Positions 45,167-54,004 of a DNA stretch of 64,000 nt are shown piece by piece. Location of the stretch: NCBI RefSeq assembly GCF_001443045.1, contig NZ_LKPJ01000021.1:49973-113972 (forward strand). Reading direction: 5' to 3'. The notes beneath the pieces were generated by a model. That model was not told the origin of the DNA, made no database searches, and was given only the letters and a program-made list of their open reading frames with translations. This DNA comes from Burkholderia ambifaria (GTDB taxonomy: Bacteria; Pseudomonadota; Gammaproteobacteria; Burkholderiales; Burkholderiaceae). Both the position numbers and the translations under genes were made by a program. The number at the start of each line of letters is the position of its first letter. The first letter of the stretch is position 1.

Positions 45167-45601
45167 TCAGCCTCCGAGCACGTGCCGCCGCACGAATACG
45201 GTCGCGAAGCCCGCGACCATGAACACCGCCGTCGCGACGAGCGAGCGCGTCGCACCGCGCGACAGCCCGCAGACACCGTGACCGCTCGTGCATCCACCCG
45301 CATAGCGCGTGCCGATCCCGACCAGCAGGCCGGCCGCCAGCAACGTGCCCCAGCCTGCGTCGACCTGCGGCGTGACGGCGGCACCGGCGATACGCATCAT
45401 CAGCGGCGCGGCGACCAGCCCGGCGACGAATGCGGCACGCCAGTCGCGCTCCGCGCCACCGGCCGTGAACAAGCCGCCGACGATGCCGCTGATCCCGGCG
45501 ATTCGCCCGTTGAATGCGACGAGCCACGCGGCGGCAAGCCCGATCAGAACCCCACCGGCAAGCGACAGCCACGGCGTGAAATGAAGCGAATCAAGCTGCA
45601 T
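45167..45601 (-). CDS. YeeE/YedE-type sulfur transport protein, first half
   Basis: The 144-residue membrane protein has four helices and the family motif RYAGGCTSGHGVCGLSRG (about 99-116), whose cysteines pass sulfur through the channel. It is the partner of the next gene. It overlaps the last 11 bp of the ArsR gene, so expression is coupled to the sensor. No other sulfur genes (sulfide quinone reductase, persulfide dioxygenase) are nearby. Confidence 0.88.
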   Translation of the reverse strand: MQLDSLHFTPWLSLAGGVLIGLAAAWLVAFNGRIAGISGIVGGLFTAGGAERDWRAAFVAGLVAAPLMMRIAGAAVTPQVDAGWGTLLAAGLLVGIGTRYAGGCTSGHGVCGLSRGATRSLVATAVFMVAGFATVFVRRHVLGG

Positions 45602-45941
45602 GGCGCGTCCCCTTCGCGGCCGGGCCGCAGAACTGTTCGTACAGCACGCCCATCACCGCGATCGCGGCCGGACTGTCGAGCGAGTAGTGGATGTTCTTGC
45701 CTTCGCGGCGCGTGCGGACGAGCGCGTTGTCCCGCAACACGCCGAGTTGCTGCGACAGCGTCGGCTGACGGATATCCAGTCGCGCCTCGAGATCGCTCAC
45801 GCAGCGTTCGCCCTGCGACAGTTCACACAGCAGCAGCAACCGGTCGGGATTGGACAGCACCTTGAGCAGCGCGCACGCCGATTCGGCAGCGGCGCGCATC
45901 TGGCTGGGCTCGGGCAGCCCGGCGGAAGGATCGGCATTCAT
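45591..45941 (-). CDS. ArsR-family persulfide sensor, BigR/SqrR type
   Basis: The 116-residue winged HTH repressor has the recognition helix RQPTLSQQLGVLRD (about 59-72). Cys39 and Cys105 are 66 residues apart, exactly as the redox pair Cys42/Cys108 of Xylella BigR, which forms a disulfide or polysulfide bridge on exposure to hydrogen sulfide or persulfide and leaves DNA. Cys23 and Cys47 are extra. It is the first gene of the operon with the YeeE pair and should control it. Confidence 0.9.
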   Translation of the reverse strand: MNADPSAGLPEPSQMRAAAESACALLKVLSNPDRLLLLCELSQGERCVSDLEARLDIRQPTLSQQLGVLRDNALVRTRREGKNIHYSLDSPAAIAVMGVLYEQFCGPAAKGTRHAA

Positions 45942-45966
45942 GGGGATGGTGGCACACGATTAACGA

Positions 45967-45995
45967 ATCAATATTATATCTATTTATATATTGAT
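45967..45995 (-). promoter_or_regulatory. Palindromic AT-rich operator upstream of bigR-like gene
   Basis: ATCAATAT (45967-45974) and ATATTGAT (45988-45995) form a perfect inverted repeat with a 13-nt AT-rich spacer, 26-54 bp before the sensor start. BigR-type repressors bind such AT-rich dyads overlapping the promoter. Confidence 0.6.
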
Positions 45996-46062
45996 GACTC
46001 GTACTATCGTCCGGCGCCATTACTCGAATGGCGCCATCACCACCGCCCTCCCGTACCACCCG

Positions 46063-47424
46063 CTACGCCTGCTCCCCGGCAATCGCATCGGCCGCCGCCG
46101 CGCGCTTCGCGCCGGCCCGCACCGCGCCGAGCGCCAGCACCGCGATCCCCGCGATCACGCACGGCGCCGCGACGCATGCGAACGCGGTCGGCAGCGGCAA
46201 CCCCATTGCGAGCATCGCCCCGCCCGCCATCGAGCCGACGACCGATCCGCCGCGGCCGATCCCGTTCGCCCAGCTCACGCCCGTGGTCCGGCATTCGGTC
46301 GGATAGAACGCGGCCGACAGCGCGTTCGCGCCGACCTGCGAGCCCGACACGCAGAAGCCGGCTGCGAACACGGCCAGCGCGGCACCCGCCGGCGACGCCG
46401 CAAGCACGCCGATCGCCGCGACGAACACACCCGCCGCCGCATAGCTGCATGCAAGCACGCGGTGCGGATCGAAGCGGTCCATCAACCAGCCGAGCACAAT
46501 CGCGCCGAGCGTGCCGCCGACCTGGAGCATCGCGGTCACGCGCGCGGCCGTCTGCAGCGACGCGCCGGTCGTGCGCAACAGCGTCGGCAGCCAGCTCGAC
46601 AGCAGGTAGATGACGAGCAGGCTCATGAAGAACGTAAGCCACAGCAGCAGCGTGCCGCGCAACAGGTCCGCGCCGAACAGGCGGCCGAGCGGCGAACCGG
46701 CCGGCTTGCCGCGCGGCGCGATGAACGACGCGTGCGCGAGATGCGGGTCCGGTGCGATACGCGCGAGCATCGCCGCGATCCGCTCGCGCGCCGCGCCGGT
46801 GTTGACGAGGTAGCGCACCGATTCCGGCAGCCGCCACGCGAGCACCGGCAGAAGCAGCAGCGGCGCGGCACCGCCGACGACCAGCACCGTGCGCCAGCCG
46901 TCGCGCTCGATCAGCGCCGCGGCCGCGAGCCCGCCGAGCGCGGAGCCGATCGTGAAGCCGCAGAACATCGTCGTCACGAGCAGCGAGCGCCGCCGCGCGG
47001 GGCAATACTCGGACGTCAGCGTGATCGCATTCGGCATCGCGCCGCCGAGCCCGAGGCCGGTCACGAAGCGCCACGCGATCAGCTCGGTCAAGCCGCCCGC
47101 GCTCGCCGACGCGGCACTCGCGATGCCGAAGCACGCGACACAGGCGAGCAGCAGGCGCTTGCGGCCGAACCGGTCGCCGAACGGCCCGAACACAAGTGCG
47201 CCGGCCATCAGCCCGGCGAGCCCGGCACCGAATACCGGCGCGAGCTGCGCGGGTGAAAGGCCCCATTCCGCGCGAATGACGGGGGCGATGAATCCGATCG
47301 ATGCCGTATCGAAACCGTCGATCGCGACGATCAGGAAGCACAGCGCGACGATCGCGGCCTGAAACGGCGCAACGCGATGCCGGTCGATCCACTCGCTGAC
47401 GTCGATGGACAGCGTATCGGCCAT
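46063..47424 (-). CDS. Aromatic-acid:H+ symporter (MFS, AAHS family)
   Basis: The 453-residue transporter has 12 membrane segments and the AAHS motif AIDGFDTASIGFIAPVI in helix 1 (about 34-50). A second DRFDPHRVLA-type loop lies between helices 8 and 9. It likely imports 3-hydroxybenzoate or gentisate. It is the last gene of the leftward gentisate operon, 76 bp after the hydroxylase. No stop or frameshift was seen. Confidence 0.9.
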   Translation of the reverse strand: MADTLSIDVSEWIDRHRVAPFQAAIVALCFLIVAIDGFDTASIGFIAPVIRAEWGLSPAQLAPVFGAGLAGLMAGALVFGPFGDRFGRKRLLLACVACFGIASAASASAGGLTELIAWRFVTGLGLGGAMPNAITLTSEYCPARRRSLLVTTMFCGFTIGSALGGLAAAALIERDGWRTVLVVGGAAPLLLLPVLAWRLPESVRYLVNTGAARERIAAMLARIAPDPHLAHASFIAPRGKPAGSPLGRLFGADLLRGTLLLWLTFFMSLLVIYLLSSWLPTLLRTTGASLQTAARVTAMLQVGGTLGAIVLGWLMDRFDPHRVLACSYAAAGVFVAAIGVLAASPAGAALAVFAAGFCVSGSQVGANALSAAFYPTECRTTGVSWANGIGRGGSVVGSMAGGAMLAMGLPLPTAFACVAAPCVIAGIAVLALGAVRAGAKRAAAADAIAGEQA

Positions 47425-47500
47425 GATGGTGTCTCCTCCATGAAGGCGGTCGCGCGTGATGTCGTTGGAATGCGCGCCGCCGAATTCGGGCTGAAGCGCG

Positions 47501-48709
47501 TCAGGCGACGAACTTCAGGCAATCCTCCGCACGCCAGCCGTGCAGCCAGTCGAGCGCATCGTAGAACTGCGCCTGCGTGCGTCCGACCCACAGCGCGTTG
47601 CGCACCTGCCGCTCGACGCCCTTCGCGTGATAGATCCGCCCCATCTCGCGCGCCGAATACAGCACGCGCGCGGTGCGCGGAATCCGCACGCGCTCGTACA
47701 GCGCGAACGCGGCCTCGAAATCGCCGTCCGTCTGCGCGACGGCCGCGCCGAGCGTCACCGCATCCTCGAGCGCCTGGCACGCGCCCTGCGCGATGTATTG
47801 CGTCATCGGATGCGCGGCGTCGCCGAGCACCGTCGCGCGGCCCGCGCTCCAGCGTTCGACCGGATCGCGATCGGCGGTCGCCCAGCGCTTCCACGACGTC
47901 GGCCGGTCGAGCATCTGCTTCGGCAGCGGATGGATGCCGTCGAAGTACGACAGCACTTCCTCCTTGCTGCCCTCGCGCACGCCCCAGGTTTCCTGCTCAC
48001 GGCTGTGGAACGTGACGACGAGGTTGTATTGCCGTCCGCCGCGCAGCGGGTAATGGACGAGATGGCAATGCGGGCCGGCCCAGACGACCGGCGCATTGAT
48101 CTGCAGATCCTTCGGCATGTTGTCGACGTCGACCACCGCGCGGTACACGACGTGCCCCGTCACGCGATGTGCGTCGCCGATCAGCGCCTGCCGGATCGCG
48201 GACTTCACGCCGTCGCAGCCGATCACCGCGTCCGCGCGATAACGCTCGCCATGCTGGTCGGTCACGGTCACGCCGTTGTCGTCCTGCTCGAACCCGCACA
48301 CCTGCGTGCTGGTCCGGAATTCGATCAGCGGATGATCCTTGACCGCTTCGTAGATCGACAGGTGAATGTCCGCGCGATGGATCACCGCATACGGGTTCCC
48401 GAAGCGTTCGCGATACGCGGCGCCCGTGTCGATGCACGCGACTTCCCGCGCGTCGACCGCATCCATCAGTTGCAACCGGTCGGTGAACACGGCGCGGCCG
48501 CGCGCGGCGTCGCCGACGCCCAGTGCGTCGAGCGCGTTGAACGCATTCGCGGCGAGCTGGATGCCCGCGCCGATCTCGCCGATCTGCTCGGCCTGCTCGA
48601 GCAGCTTCACGCGAATGCCCTGGCGCGCGAGCGCCAGCGCGGTCGCGAGCCCGCCGATGCCGCCGCCGATCACGAGGACGCGCCGGCCTGTGTTGTGTGT
48701 CTCGCTCAT
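47501..48709 (-). CDS. 3-hydroxybenzoate 6-hydroxylase (FAD monooxygenase)
   Basis: The 402-residue flavoprotein turns 3-hydroxybenzoate into gentisate with NADH and oxygen. FAD motifs are RVLVIGGGIGGLATALALAR (about 10-29), VIGCDGVKSAIR and VLGDAAHPMTQYIAQGACQA. These match 3HB6H of the class A monooxygenases. The ATG at 48709 has an AGGAGA site 7 bp upstream. It lies 19 bp before the maleylpyruvate isomerase gene in the operon. A salicylate 5-hydroxylase is multi-component, so it is ruled out. Confidence 0.9.
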   Translation of the reverse strand: MSETHNTGRRVLVIGGGIGGLATALALARQGIRVKLLEQAEQIGEIGAGIQLAANAFNALDALGVGDAARGRAVFTDRLQLMDAVDAREVACIDTGAAYRERFGNPYAVIHRADIHLSIYEAVKDHPLIEFRTSTQVCGFEQDDNGVTVTDQHGERYRADAVIGCDGVKSAIRQALIGDAHRVTGHVVYRAVVDVDNMPKDLQINAPVVWAGPHCHLVHYPLRGGRQYNLVVTFHSREQETWGVREGSKEEVLSYFDGIHPLPKQMLDRPTSWKRWATADRDPVERWSAGRATVLGDAAHPMTQYIAQGACQALEDAVTLGAAVAQTDGDFEAAFALYERVRIPRTARVLYSAREMGRIYHAKGVERQVRNALWVGRTQAQFYDALDWLHGWRAEDCLKFVA

Positions 48710-48728
48710 GTCTGTCTCCTGCTTCGTG

Positions 48729-49370
48729 TTACGCGACATAGTCCGGCTGTCGCTGCGGCTGCGCCGCGTCGAACGCCGGCTCGCGCCGCGCGTGTTCATA
48801 AACCGCGAGGCTGCGCGGATACGCGCTCAGGTCGCAGTCCATCCGCAGCGCGTTCGCAACTTGCGGCACGAGGCACACGTCGGCGAGCGTCGGCGCATCG
48901 CCGAAACACCACGGGCCCGTGTCCGCGCGCGCGAGCAAGCGCTCGACACCGGCCATTCCTTCCGCGATCCAGTGCCGGTACCACGCACGCTTCTGCTGCG
49001 GCGTGACCTGAAGTTCGCTGTCGAGGTAGCGCAGCACACGCAGGTTGTTGACCGGATGGATGTCGCATGCGATCAGCGTCGCGAGTTCCAGCACGCGCGC
49101 GCGCTGCCGCGGTTCCTGCGGGATCAGCCGCGGCGCCGGATGCATCCGGTCGAGGTAGTCGATGATCGCGAGCGACTGGCCGAGACGGAAATCGCCGTCG
49201 ACCAGCGCCGGCACCGACGCCGACGGATTCACCTGCGCGACGTAGCCGGCCTCGCGATGCTCGCCCGTGCGGATGTTCACGGGCAGCGTGTCGTACGGCA
49301 GTCCTTTCAGCGCGAGCGCGATGCGCACCCGATAGGAGGTCGAACTGTTGAAGAAGCTATGCAGTTGCAC
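48729..49370 (-). CDS. Maleylpyruvate isomerase (zeta-class GST type)
   Basis: The 213-residue GST-fold protein has the zeta signature SSTSYRVRIALALKGLPYD (about 9-27) and VNPSASVPALVDGDF. It isomerises maleylpyruvate to fumarylpyruvate using glutathione, the third step of the gentisate pathway (NagL type). The start is at 49370, 34 bp after the hydrolase gene. The C-terminal helical domain is intact. Confidence 0.9.
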   Translation of the reverse strand: MQLHSFFNSSTSYRVRIALALKGLPYDTLPVNIRTGEHREAGYVAQVNPSASVPALVDGDFRLGQSLAIIDYLDRMHPAPRLIPQEPRQRARVLELATLIACDIHPVNNLRVLRYLDSELQVTPQQKRAWYRHWIAEGMAGVERLLARADTGPWCFGDAPTLADVCLVPQVANALRMDCDLSAYPRSLAVYEHARREPAFDAAQPQRQPDYVA

Positions 49371-49404
49371 GATGTAGCCTTTCGAGGAAATCGACGAACG
49401 CGCG

Positions 49405-50103
49405 TCAGACCACGCGCACGGCCAGTTCGCCGAGACGCTCGACGCCGACCTTCATCACGTCGCCCTTGACCACCGCGCCGACGCCTTCCGGCGTACCGGT
49501 GAAGATCACGTCGCCCGGTTCGAGGCGGAAGAACTTCGACAGGTCGGCGACCGTTTCCGCGACCGACCAGATCAGGTGCGACACGTCGCTCTTCTGCTTC
49601 GTCGTGCCGTTGACGGTCAGCCACACGCCGGCCTGCTCGAAGTGGCCGACTTCGCTCGCCGGATGCACGGGGCCGATCGGCGCGGAACGGTCGAACGCCT
49701 TGCCGATTTCCCACGGCCGGCCCATCTCGCGCATCTTCATCTGAAGGTCGCGACGCGTCATGTCGAGGCCGACGGCATAGCCCCACACGTGCTCGAGCGC
49801 ATGCTCAAGCGGAATGTCCGCCCCGCCCTTGCCGATTACCGCGACGAGCTCGGCTTCATAGTGGTAGTTCTGCGTCTGCGACGGATATTCGAGATCGAGC
49901 GTTTCGCCGTAGGCGACCGGCACGATCGAATCGGCCGGCTTGCAGAAGAAGAACGGCGGTTCGCGATCGGGATCGAAGCCCATTTCGCGTGCATGGGCCG
50001 CGTAGTTGCGGCCGACGCAGTACACGCGGCGTACGGCGAAGCGGGCGTCGCTACCGGCGACGGGAAGCGCCACCGGCGCTTCGGGCGGGAAAACGTAAGT
50101 CAT
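49405..50103 (-). CDS. Fumarylpyruvate hydrolase (FAH family)
   Basis: The 232-residue protein has the fumarylacetoacetate-hydrolase fold: VGRNYAAHAREMG (about 35-47), PFFFCKPADSI, YHYEAELVAVIGKGG and VIFTGTPEGVGAV. It splits fumarylpyruvate to fumarate and pyruvate (NagK type). The chosen ATG (MTYVFPPEAP) has GGAG about 7 bp upstream; an ATG 7 codons earlier lacks a site. It ends the central part of the operon. Confidence 0.88.
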   Translation of the reverse strand: MTYVFPPEAPVALPVAGSDARFAVRRVYCVGRNYAAHAREMGFDPDREPPFFFCKPADSIVPVAYGETLDLEYPSQTQNYHYEAELVAVIGKGGADIPLEHALEHVWGYAVGLDMTRRDLQMKMREMGRPWEIGKAFDRSAPIGPVHPASEVGHFEQAGVWLTVNGTTKQKSDVSHLIWSVAETVADLSKFFRLEPGDVIFTGTPEGVGAVVKGDVMKVGVERLGELAVRVV

Positions 50104-50203
50104 GAACGGCTCCAGCTTGAGCATGAAAGAAGGAACGCGCGCCGCCTTGGCGGCGCACTGGACGAATCGGGGAAATCGGGGAAAAGCGGGAAATGCGGCC
50201 GCA

Positions 50204-51250
50204 TCAGTCGCGCGCTTCGCGCAGCAGGTTCAACGCGGACAGCACGGGCCGGTCGGAATAGCTGAACAGCACGCTGTCGGAGGACGCAGACAACCGCACC
50301 GGCACCCACGACGGCGCGACGAAGATGTCGTGCGGCTCGAACGCGAACGCGTCGCCGCCGATGTGCGCGATGCCGCTGCCTTCAACGACGCAATAGATCG
50401 TCGCGTCGGTGCTGCGATACGTGCGGCCGTCGAAACCGGCGGGCAGGAACTGCATGAAGGTCGCGATCGTCGGCATCGGCCAGCCGCCCGTCGCGGGGTT
50501 CACGTAGCGCAGCTTCACGCCGTCCCATGCGTCGAGCTCGCCGTTGCGGTACAGCCCGTCGAGCGCCTCGCGGGTGCGGGCATACGGATAGCTGAACACC
50601 GGCGACGTCGGATCGCTCGCGCGATGCCGCACCGGCACCATGTTGTGACCGAAGCGCGCGAAGCTGTCGCCTTCCGCGCGGCTGACGGGCTGCTCGGCTT
50701 CCGGATAGTTCTCCGCGAAGCCCGCATCGAGGTTCGCGACGAGCGGAATGTCGAGCCCGTCGAGCCACACGACCGGCTCGCCGCCGTCTTCCACGGACGG
50801 GTTGCCGTGGTCGTGCCACGCCCACGACGGCGTGATGATGAAGTCGCCCGGATGCATCGTCGTGCGCTCGCCGTTCACCGCGGTCCATGCGCCCTTGCCT
50901 TCGACGATGAAGCGCAGCGCCGACTGCGTATGCCGGTGACTCGGCGCGATCTCGCCCGGCAGGATCAGCTGCAGGCCCGCGTACAGGGTCGGCGTCATGC
51001 TCGACCGGCCGGGCAGCCCCGGGTTCTCCAGCACCAGCACGCGACGCACGGCTTCTTCCGCGCTGATCACGCTGCCGGCCTGCATCACCAGGTCGCGCAC
51101 CTGCGCGTACTTCCAGATCGCGGGCTGCGCGGCCGGCTGCGGGGTTTTCGGCACGAGGTTGTGCAGCGACTCCCACAACGGCGCGAGGCGCTGTTCGGCG
51201 ATCCGTGCGTAGTAGTCGGCGCGCGACGTATCCGGGTGTCGGCTGGTCAT
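50204..51250 (-). CDS. gtdA: Gentisate 1,2-dioxygenase
   Basis: The 348-residue bicupin enzyme cleaves gentisate to maleylpyruvate. The iron-binding cupin motif is seen as IAPSHRHTQSALRFIVEG (about 101-118), with a second set GDFIITPSWAWHDHGN. The C-terminal cupin (about 255-330) is the pseudo-active half. The start has AAGGAGA 5 bp upstream, which decides it over a longer frame. It is the first gene of the operon, read leftward from the shared LysR promoter. Confidence 0.92.
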   Translation of the reverse strand: MTSRHPDTSRADYYARIAEQRLAPLWESLHNLVPKTPQPAAQPAIWKYAQVRDLVMQAGSVISAEEAVRRVLVLENPGLPGRSSMTPTLYAGLQLILPGEIAPSHRHTQSALRFIVEGKGAWTAVNGERTTMHPGDFIITPSWAWHDHGNPSVEDGGEPVVWLDGLDIPLVANLDAGFAENYPEAEQPVSRAEGDSFARFGHNMVPVRHRASDPTSPVFSYPYARTREALDGLYRNGELDAWDGVKLRYVNPATGGWPMPTIATFMQFLPAGFDGRTYRSTDATIYCVVEGSGIAHIGGDAFAFEPHDIFVAPSWVPVRLSASSDSVLFSYSDRPVLSALNLLREARD

Positions 51251-51414
51251 GATGTCTCCTTGAGGCGGCCGATCGCGGTCGGCGCTGTGTCGGGTCGGGG
51301 ACCGCGTGCCGCAGTCCGTTAGCGCATTTATATTCGACGCAGACATACCCGGTAAAATGGCGAAATCATCTAATCCATATTATTCCGGATATACCTTCCG
51401 ACACGGAGCGCGCG
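51251..51414. promoter_or_regulatory. Divergent promoter region of the gentisate operon and its LysR gene
   Basis: The 164-bp gap becomes AT-rich at 51325-51400. It contains ATCC/GGAT arms spaced 10 bp near 51374-51391, a plausible LysR site with T-N11-A character. The exact boxes could not be fixed. Confidence 0.45.
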
Positions 51415-52359
51415 ATGGACTGGACCTACCGGCTGCGATTGCGGCACCTGCAAGTGCTGTTGAGCCTGGCCAGCACGGGCAACCTGAGCCAGTCGGCGGC
51501 AGCGCTCGCGACCACCCAGCCCGCGCTGTCGAAATGGCTGAAGGAACTGGAGGAGGACGTCGGGTTGCCGCTGTTCGAGCGGCACGCGCGCGGTTTGCGG
51601 CCGACGGCCTACGGCGACGCGCTGATCGAGCACGCGCGCCGCGTGGAGGCGCAGCTCGACGTCGCGCGCGACGACATGGCTGCGCTGCGCGAAGGCGGCA
51701 GCGGCCTGGTGACGATCGGCACGTCGGGCGTCGCGGCCGCCGATACGGTGCCGCTCGCGGTGTCGCAGTTGCTGAAGCGGATGCCGCGCGCGCAGGTGCG
51801 GCTCGCGGAGAGCACGATGAACCAGTTGATGCCGCAGCTCGCGCGCGGCGAGCTGGACATCGTCGTCGGCCGCTCCGGATCCGCGTCCGTCGATCCGCAC
51901 CTGCACGCCGAAGCGCTGTATGTCGATCCGGTGGTGTTCGTTGCGCGGCCCGATCATCCGCTCGTCGGCGCGGCATCCGTCGGCTGGGACGAGGTGCTGG
52001 CCTACTCGTGGATCGTCTGGCCGCCCGGCACGCCCGTGCACAACGCGCTGCAGGTCGCGCTGACGGCCGCCGGCCGCGTGCAGCCGCCGCACTGCGTCGA
52101 ATCGAATTCGTCGATCCTGAACCTTACGCTGCTGAACAACACCGACCTGCTCGGCGTCGCATCGCACCGCGCCGCACGGCGTTTCGAGCAATTGAACGCG
52201 ATCCGCATCCTGCCGATGCGGCTCGAGGGCCAGGGCGCGGTGTCGATGTACTGGCACCCGGACAGCGCGAATCGCGCGGCCGTGGCCGCCGCGATCGAGT
52301 GCCTGCGTGCCTGTGCGGCGCCGCAGGTGGGCGGATGGGAGAAAGTGAAGGCGGATTGA
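51415..52359 (+). CDS. LysR-type regulator, probable gentisate operon activator
   Basis: The 314-residue protein has the LysR HTH (LRLRHLQVLLSLASTGNLSQ, then SAAALATTQPALSKWLKELE). A full effector domain follows from about residue 90. Position divergent from gentisate dioxygenase is the classic LysR arrangement, so it likely responds to gentisate or 3-hydroxybenzoate. It is convergent with the hydroxyproline dehydrogenase genes, with 46 bp between. The family resembles GbpR/YhaJ-type regulators of sugar-acid or aromatic genes; the ligand is unproven. Confidence 0.85.
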   Translation: MDWTYRLRLRHLQVLLSLASTGNLSQSAAALATTQPALSKWLKELEEDVGLPLFERHARGLRPTAYGDALIEHARRVEAQLDVARDDMAALREGGSGLVTIGTSGVAAADTVPLAVSQLLKRMPRAQVRLAESTMNQLMPQLARGELDIVVGRSGSASVDPHLHAEALYVDPVVFVARPDHPLVGAASVGWDEVLAYSWIVWPPGTPVHNALQVALTAAGRVQPPHCVESNSSILNLTLLNNTDLLGVASHRAARRFEQLNAIRILPMRLEGQGAVSMYWHPDSANRAAVAAAIECLRACAAPQVGGWEKVKAD

Positions 52360-52364
52360 GCGGC

Positions 52365-52394
52365 GAAGCGGCCCGGCGCGAACCGCGCCGCTTC
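52365..52394. terminator. Possible bidirectional terminator between convergent genes
   Basis: GAAGCGGC (52365-52372) and GCCGCTTC (52387-52394) are perfect inverted arms in the 46-bp convergent gap. There is no T-run, so termination is uncertain. Confidence 0.4.
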
Positions 52395-52405
52395 ACCGTG
52401 GCGCG

Positions 52406-53674
52406 TCAGGCGCCGTCGCACGACGCCGTGTCGTCCAGCATCAGCGTGCCGACCCGCGCAGGCACGAGCGGCGTGCGCGGCACCGGCGGCGTCCAGCCGA
52501 ACAGCGCCTGCGCGGCCGCGCCGCACACGCGGCCCTGGCATGCGCCCATCCCGCAGCGCGTCTGCAGCTTCGCGGCCGTCCAGCCCGGCGCCGGCGCGAC
52601 CGCGTCGAAGCGCACGTCCTCGCAACGGCACAGCAGCGTATCGGGCCGCGCGAGCCGGCGAATCGGCTCGCGGATCGTGAAACGCTCGCGCACGGCGTCC
52701 GCGAACGCCTGCCAGTGCGCTCGCCGCGCAACCAGCGCGGCGAGCGGCGCCGTCTGCCCGGTGGCCGCGCAGCCGGCGATCTCGCCTTCGACCATCGCCA
52801 GCTCGCTGCCGCCGACACCCGTGCACTCGCCCGCCGCGAAATACCCGTCGCGGCTCGTACGTTGGCGCGCGTCGACCGCGACCGCGCCGTTCTCGATCCG
52901 GCAGCCGAGATGGCTCGGCAGCACGGTGTTCGGCACGAGGCCGAAGCCGCACGCGAGCCGGTCGCAGTCGACGTCGAATTCGCGCTCGCCCTGCCGGATC
53001 CGCACGTGTTCGAGCCGCTTGTCGCCGAACGCTTCGACGACGTATGCATTGGGCCGGTAGGCGGCCGTGACGAGCTTCGCCGCCTGCGCGAGCTTCGACG
53101 GCCAGCGCCACAGCTCCGCGCCGAAGCCGGCGACGTCGCTCCACGCCGCCTGTTCGAGCACATGCGACACCTGCGCGCCGGCCTGCCGGGCCGTCGCCGC
53201 GCTCGCGAGCAGCAGCGGGCCGCTGCCGGCGATCACCGTGCGCTGCTCGCGCACGTCGAGGCCGTACTTGATCAGTGCCTGCAAGCCGCCCGCGCCGGTC
53301 ACACCGGGCAGCGTCCAGCCCGGGAACGGCAGCAGCAGCTCGCGCGCGCCGCAGCACAGAATCAGCGTGCGGAATTCGAGCAGGAATCCGCGCTCGTCGT
53401 CCTCCAGCAACAATGTGCCCGGCTGCGTTTCGGCGACGATGCGCGTGGCCGCGAGATGCGTGACGTTCGGCTGCCGCAGCACGGCAAGGCGTTCCGCCGC
53501 GGCAGGCACTGGCATCGCGGTAGCCGCCTGGCGCCAGATCTGCCCGCCCGCGCGCGGGTTGTCGTCGACGATCGCAACCGTTGCACCGCTTCGTGCGGCA
53601 GCCCGCGCGGCCGATAGCCCTGCCGGGCCCGCGCCGACGATCGCGATGTCGACGCTCAGTCGTTCCTGTTTCAT
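52406..53674 (-). CDS. D-hydroxyproline dehydrogenase, FAD/NAD-binding alpha-type subunit
   Basis: The 422-residue protein has an N-terminal Rossmann motif (DIAIVGAGPAGLSAARAAAR, about 9-28) and a second dinucleotide domain (TVIAGSGPLLLASAATARQ). A C-terminal cysteine-rich Fer2-BFD-like region shows CRCE, CGMGACQGRVC. It matches the HcnB/OoxA family. Together with the small 2Fe-2S protein and the FAD oxidase next door it forms the heteromeric dehydrogenase of cis-4-hydroxy-D-proline. The ATG overlaps the end of the 2Fe-2S gene by 4 bp. Confidence 0.85.
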   Translation of the reverse strand: MKQERLSVDIAIVGAGPAGLSAARAAARSGATVAIVDDNPRAGGQIWRQAATAMPVPAAAERLAVLRQPNVTHLAATRIVAETQPGTLLLEDDERGFLLEFRTLILCCGARELLLPFPGWTLPGVTGAGGLQALIKYGLDVREQRTVIAGSGPLLLASAATARQAGAQVSHVLEQAAWSDVAGFGAELWRWPSKLAQAAKLVTAAYRPNAYVVEAFGDKRLEHVRIRQGEREFDVDCDRLACGFGLVPNTVLPSHLGCRIENGAVAVDARQRTSRDGYFAAGECTGVGGSELAMVEGEIAGCAATGQTAPLAALVARRAHWQAFADAVRERFTIREPIRRLARPDTLLCRCEDVRFDAVAPAPGWTAAKLQTRCGMGACQGRVCGAAAQALFGWTPPVPRTPLVPARVGTLMLDDTASCDGA

Positions 53675-53904
53675 CGCGTCCGCTCCACCCGCATCCCGTC
53701 GCGGCACAGCGTCTGGCAAGCCAGACGGCGGCGGCCGTCGATCGTCATCCTGCACTCCTGGCAGATGCCCATACCGCAAAACGGCGCGCGCGCCGCACCC
53801 GTGCACGACACGCGCGTCGTGTCATCGCCGCTCGCCGCGACGGCGGCCGCGACGGTCGCACCGTCGGCCACCGTCAGCGCGCGGCCGTCCAGATGAATGA
53901 TCAT
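53671..53904 (-). CDS. Small 2Fe-2S subunit of the D-hydroxyproline dehydrogenase
   Basis: The 77-residue protein begins MIIHLDGRALTV and has the cysteine set FCGMGICQECRMTIDG then RLACQT, the OoxX/HcnA pattern for a [2Fe-2S] cluster. It would carry electrons between the two flavin subunits. Its ATG is at 53904 and its stop overlaps the next gene (ATGA). The upstream in-frame start at 53931 lies in the hairpin region and looks unlikely. Confidence 0.87.
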   Translation of the reverse strand: MIIHLDGRALTVADGATVAAAVAASGDDTTRVSCTGAARAPFCGMGICQECRMTIDGRRRLACQTLCRDGMRVERTR

Positions 53905-53956
53905 GTCAGCCTCCGCCGGGCCGCCCTGCACGTTCGGGAATCGGCCTTCGAGGGAT

Positions 53957-54003
53957 GGGGGGACTGCGTCCCCCCAAGCGAACGAAGCGAGCGTGGGGGT
54001 CGT
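53957..54003. repeat. G/C-rich hairpin repeat element inside the operon
   Basis: GGGGGGAC-TGC-GTCCCCCC (53957-53975) is a perfect 8-bp stem. It is followed by AAGCGAACGAAGCGAGCGTG and then a G-run (53995-53999) that can pair with the C-run. Similar C-run/GCTCGC hairpins are common in Burkholderiales intergenic DNA, from memory. It sits between the oxidase and the 2Fe-2S gene, where it could attenuate or stabilise the message. Confidence 0.6.
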
Positions 54004-54004
54004 T

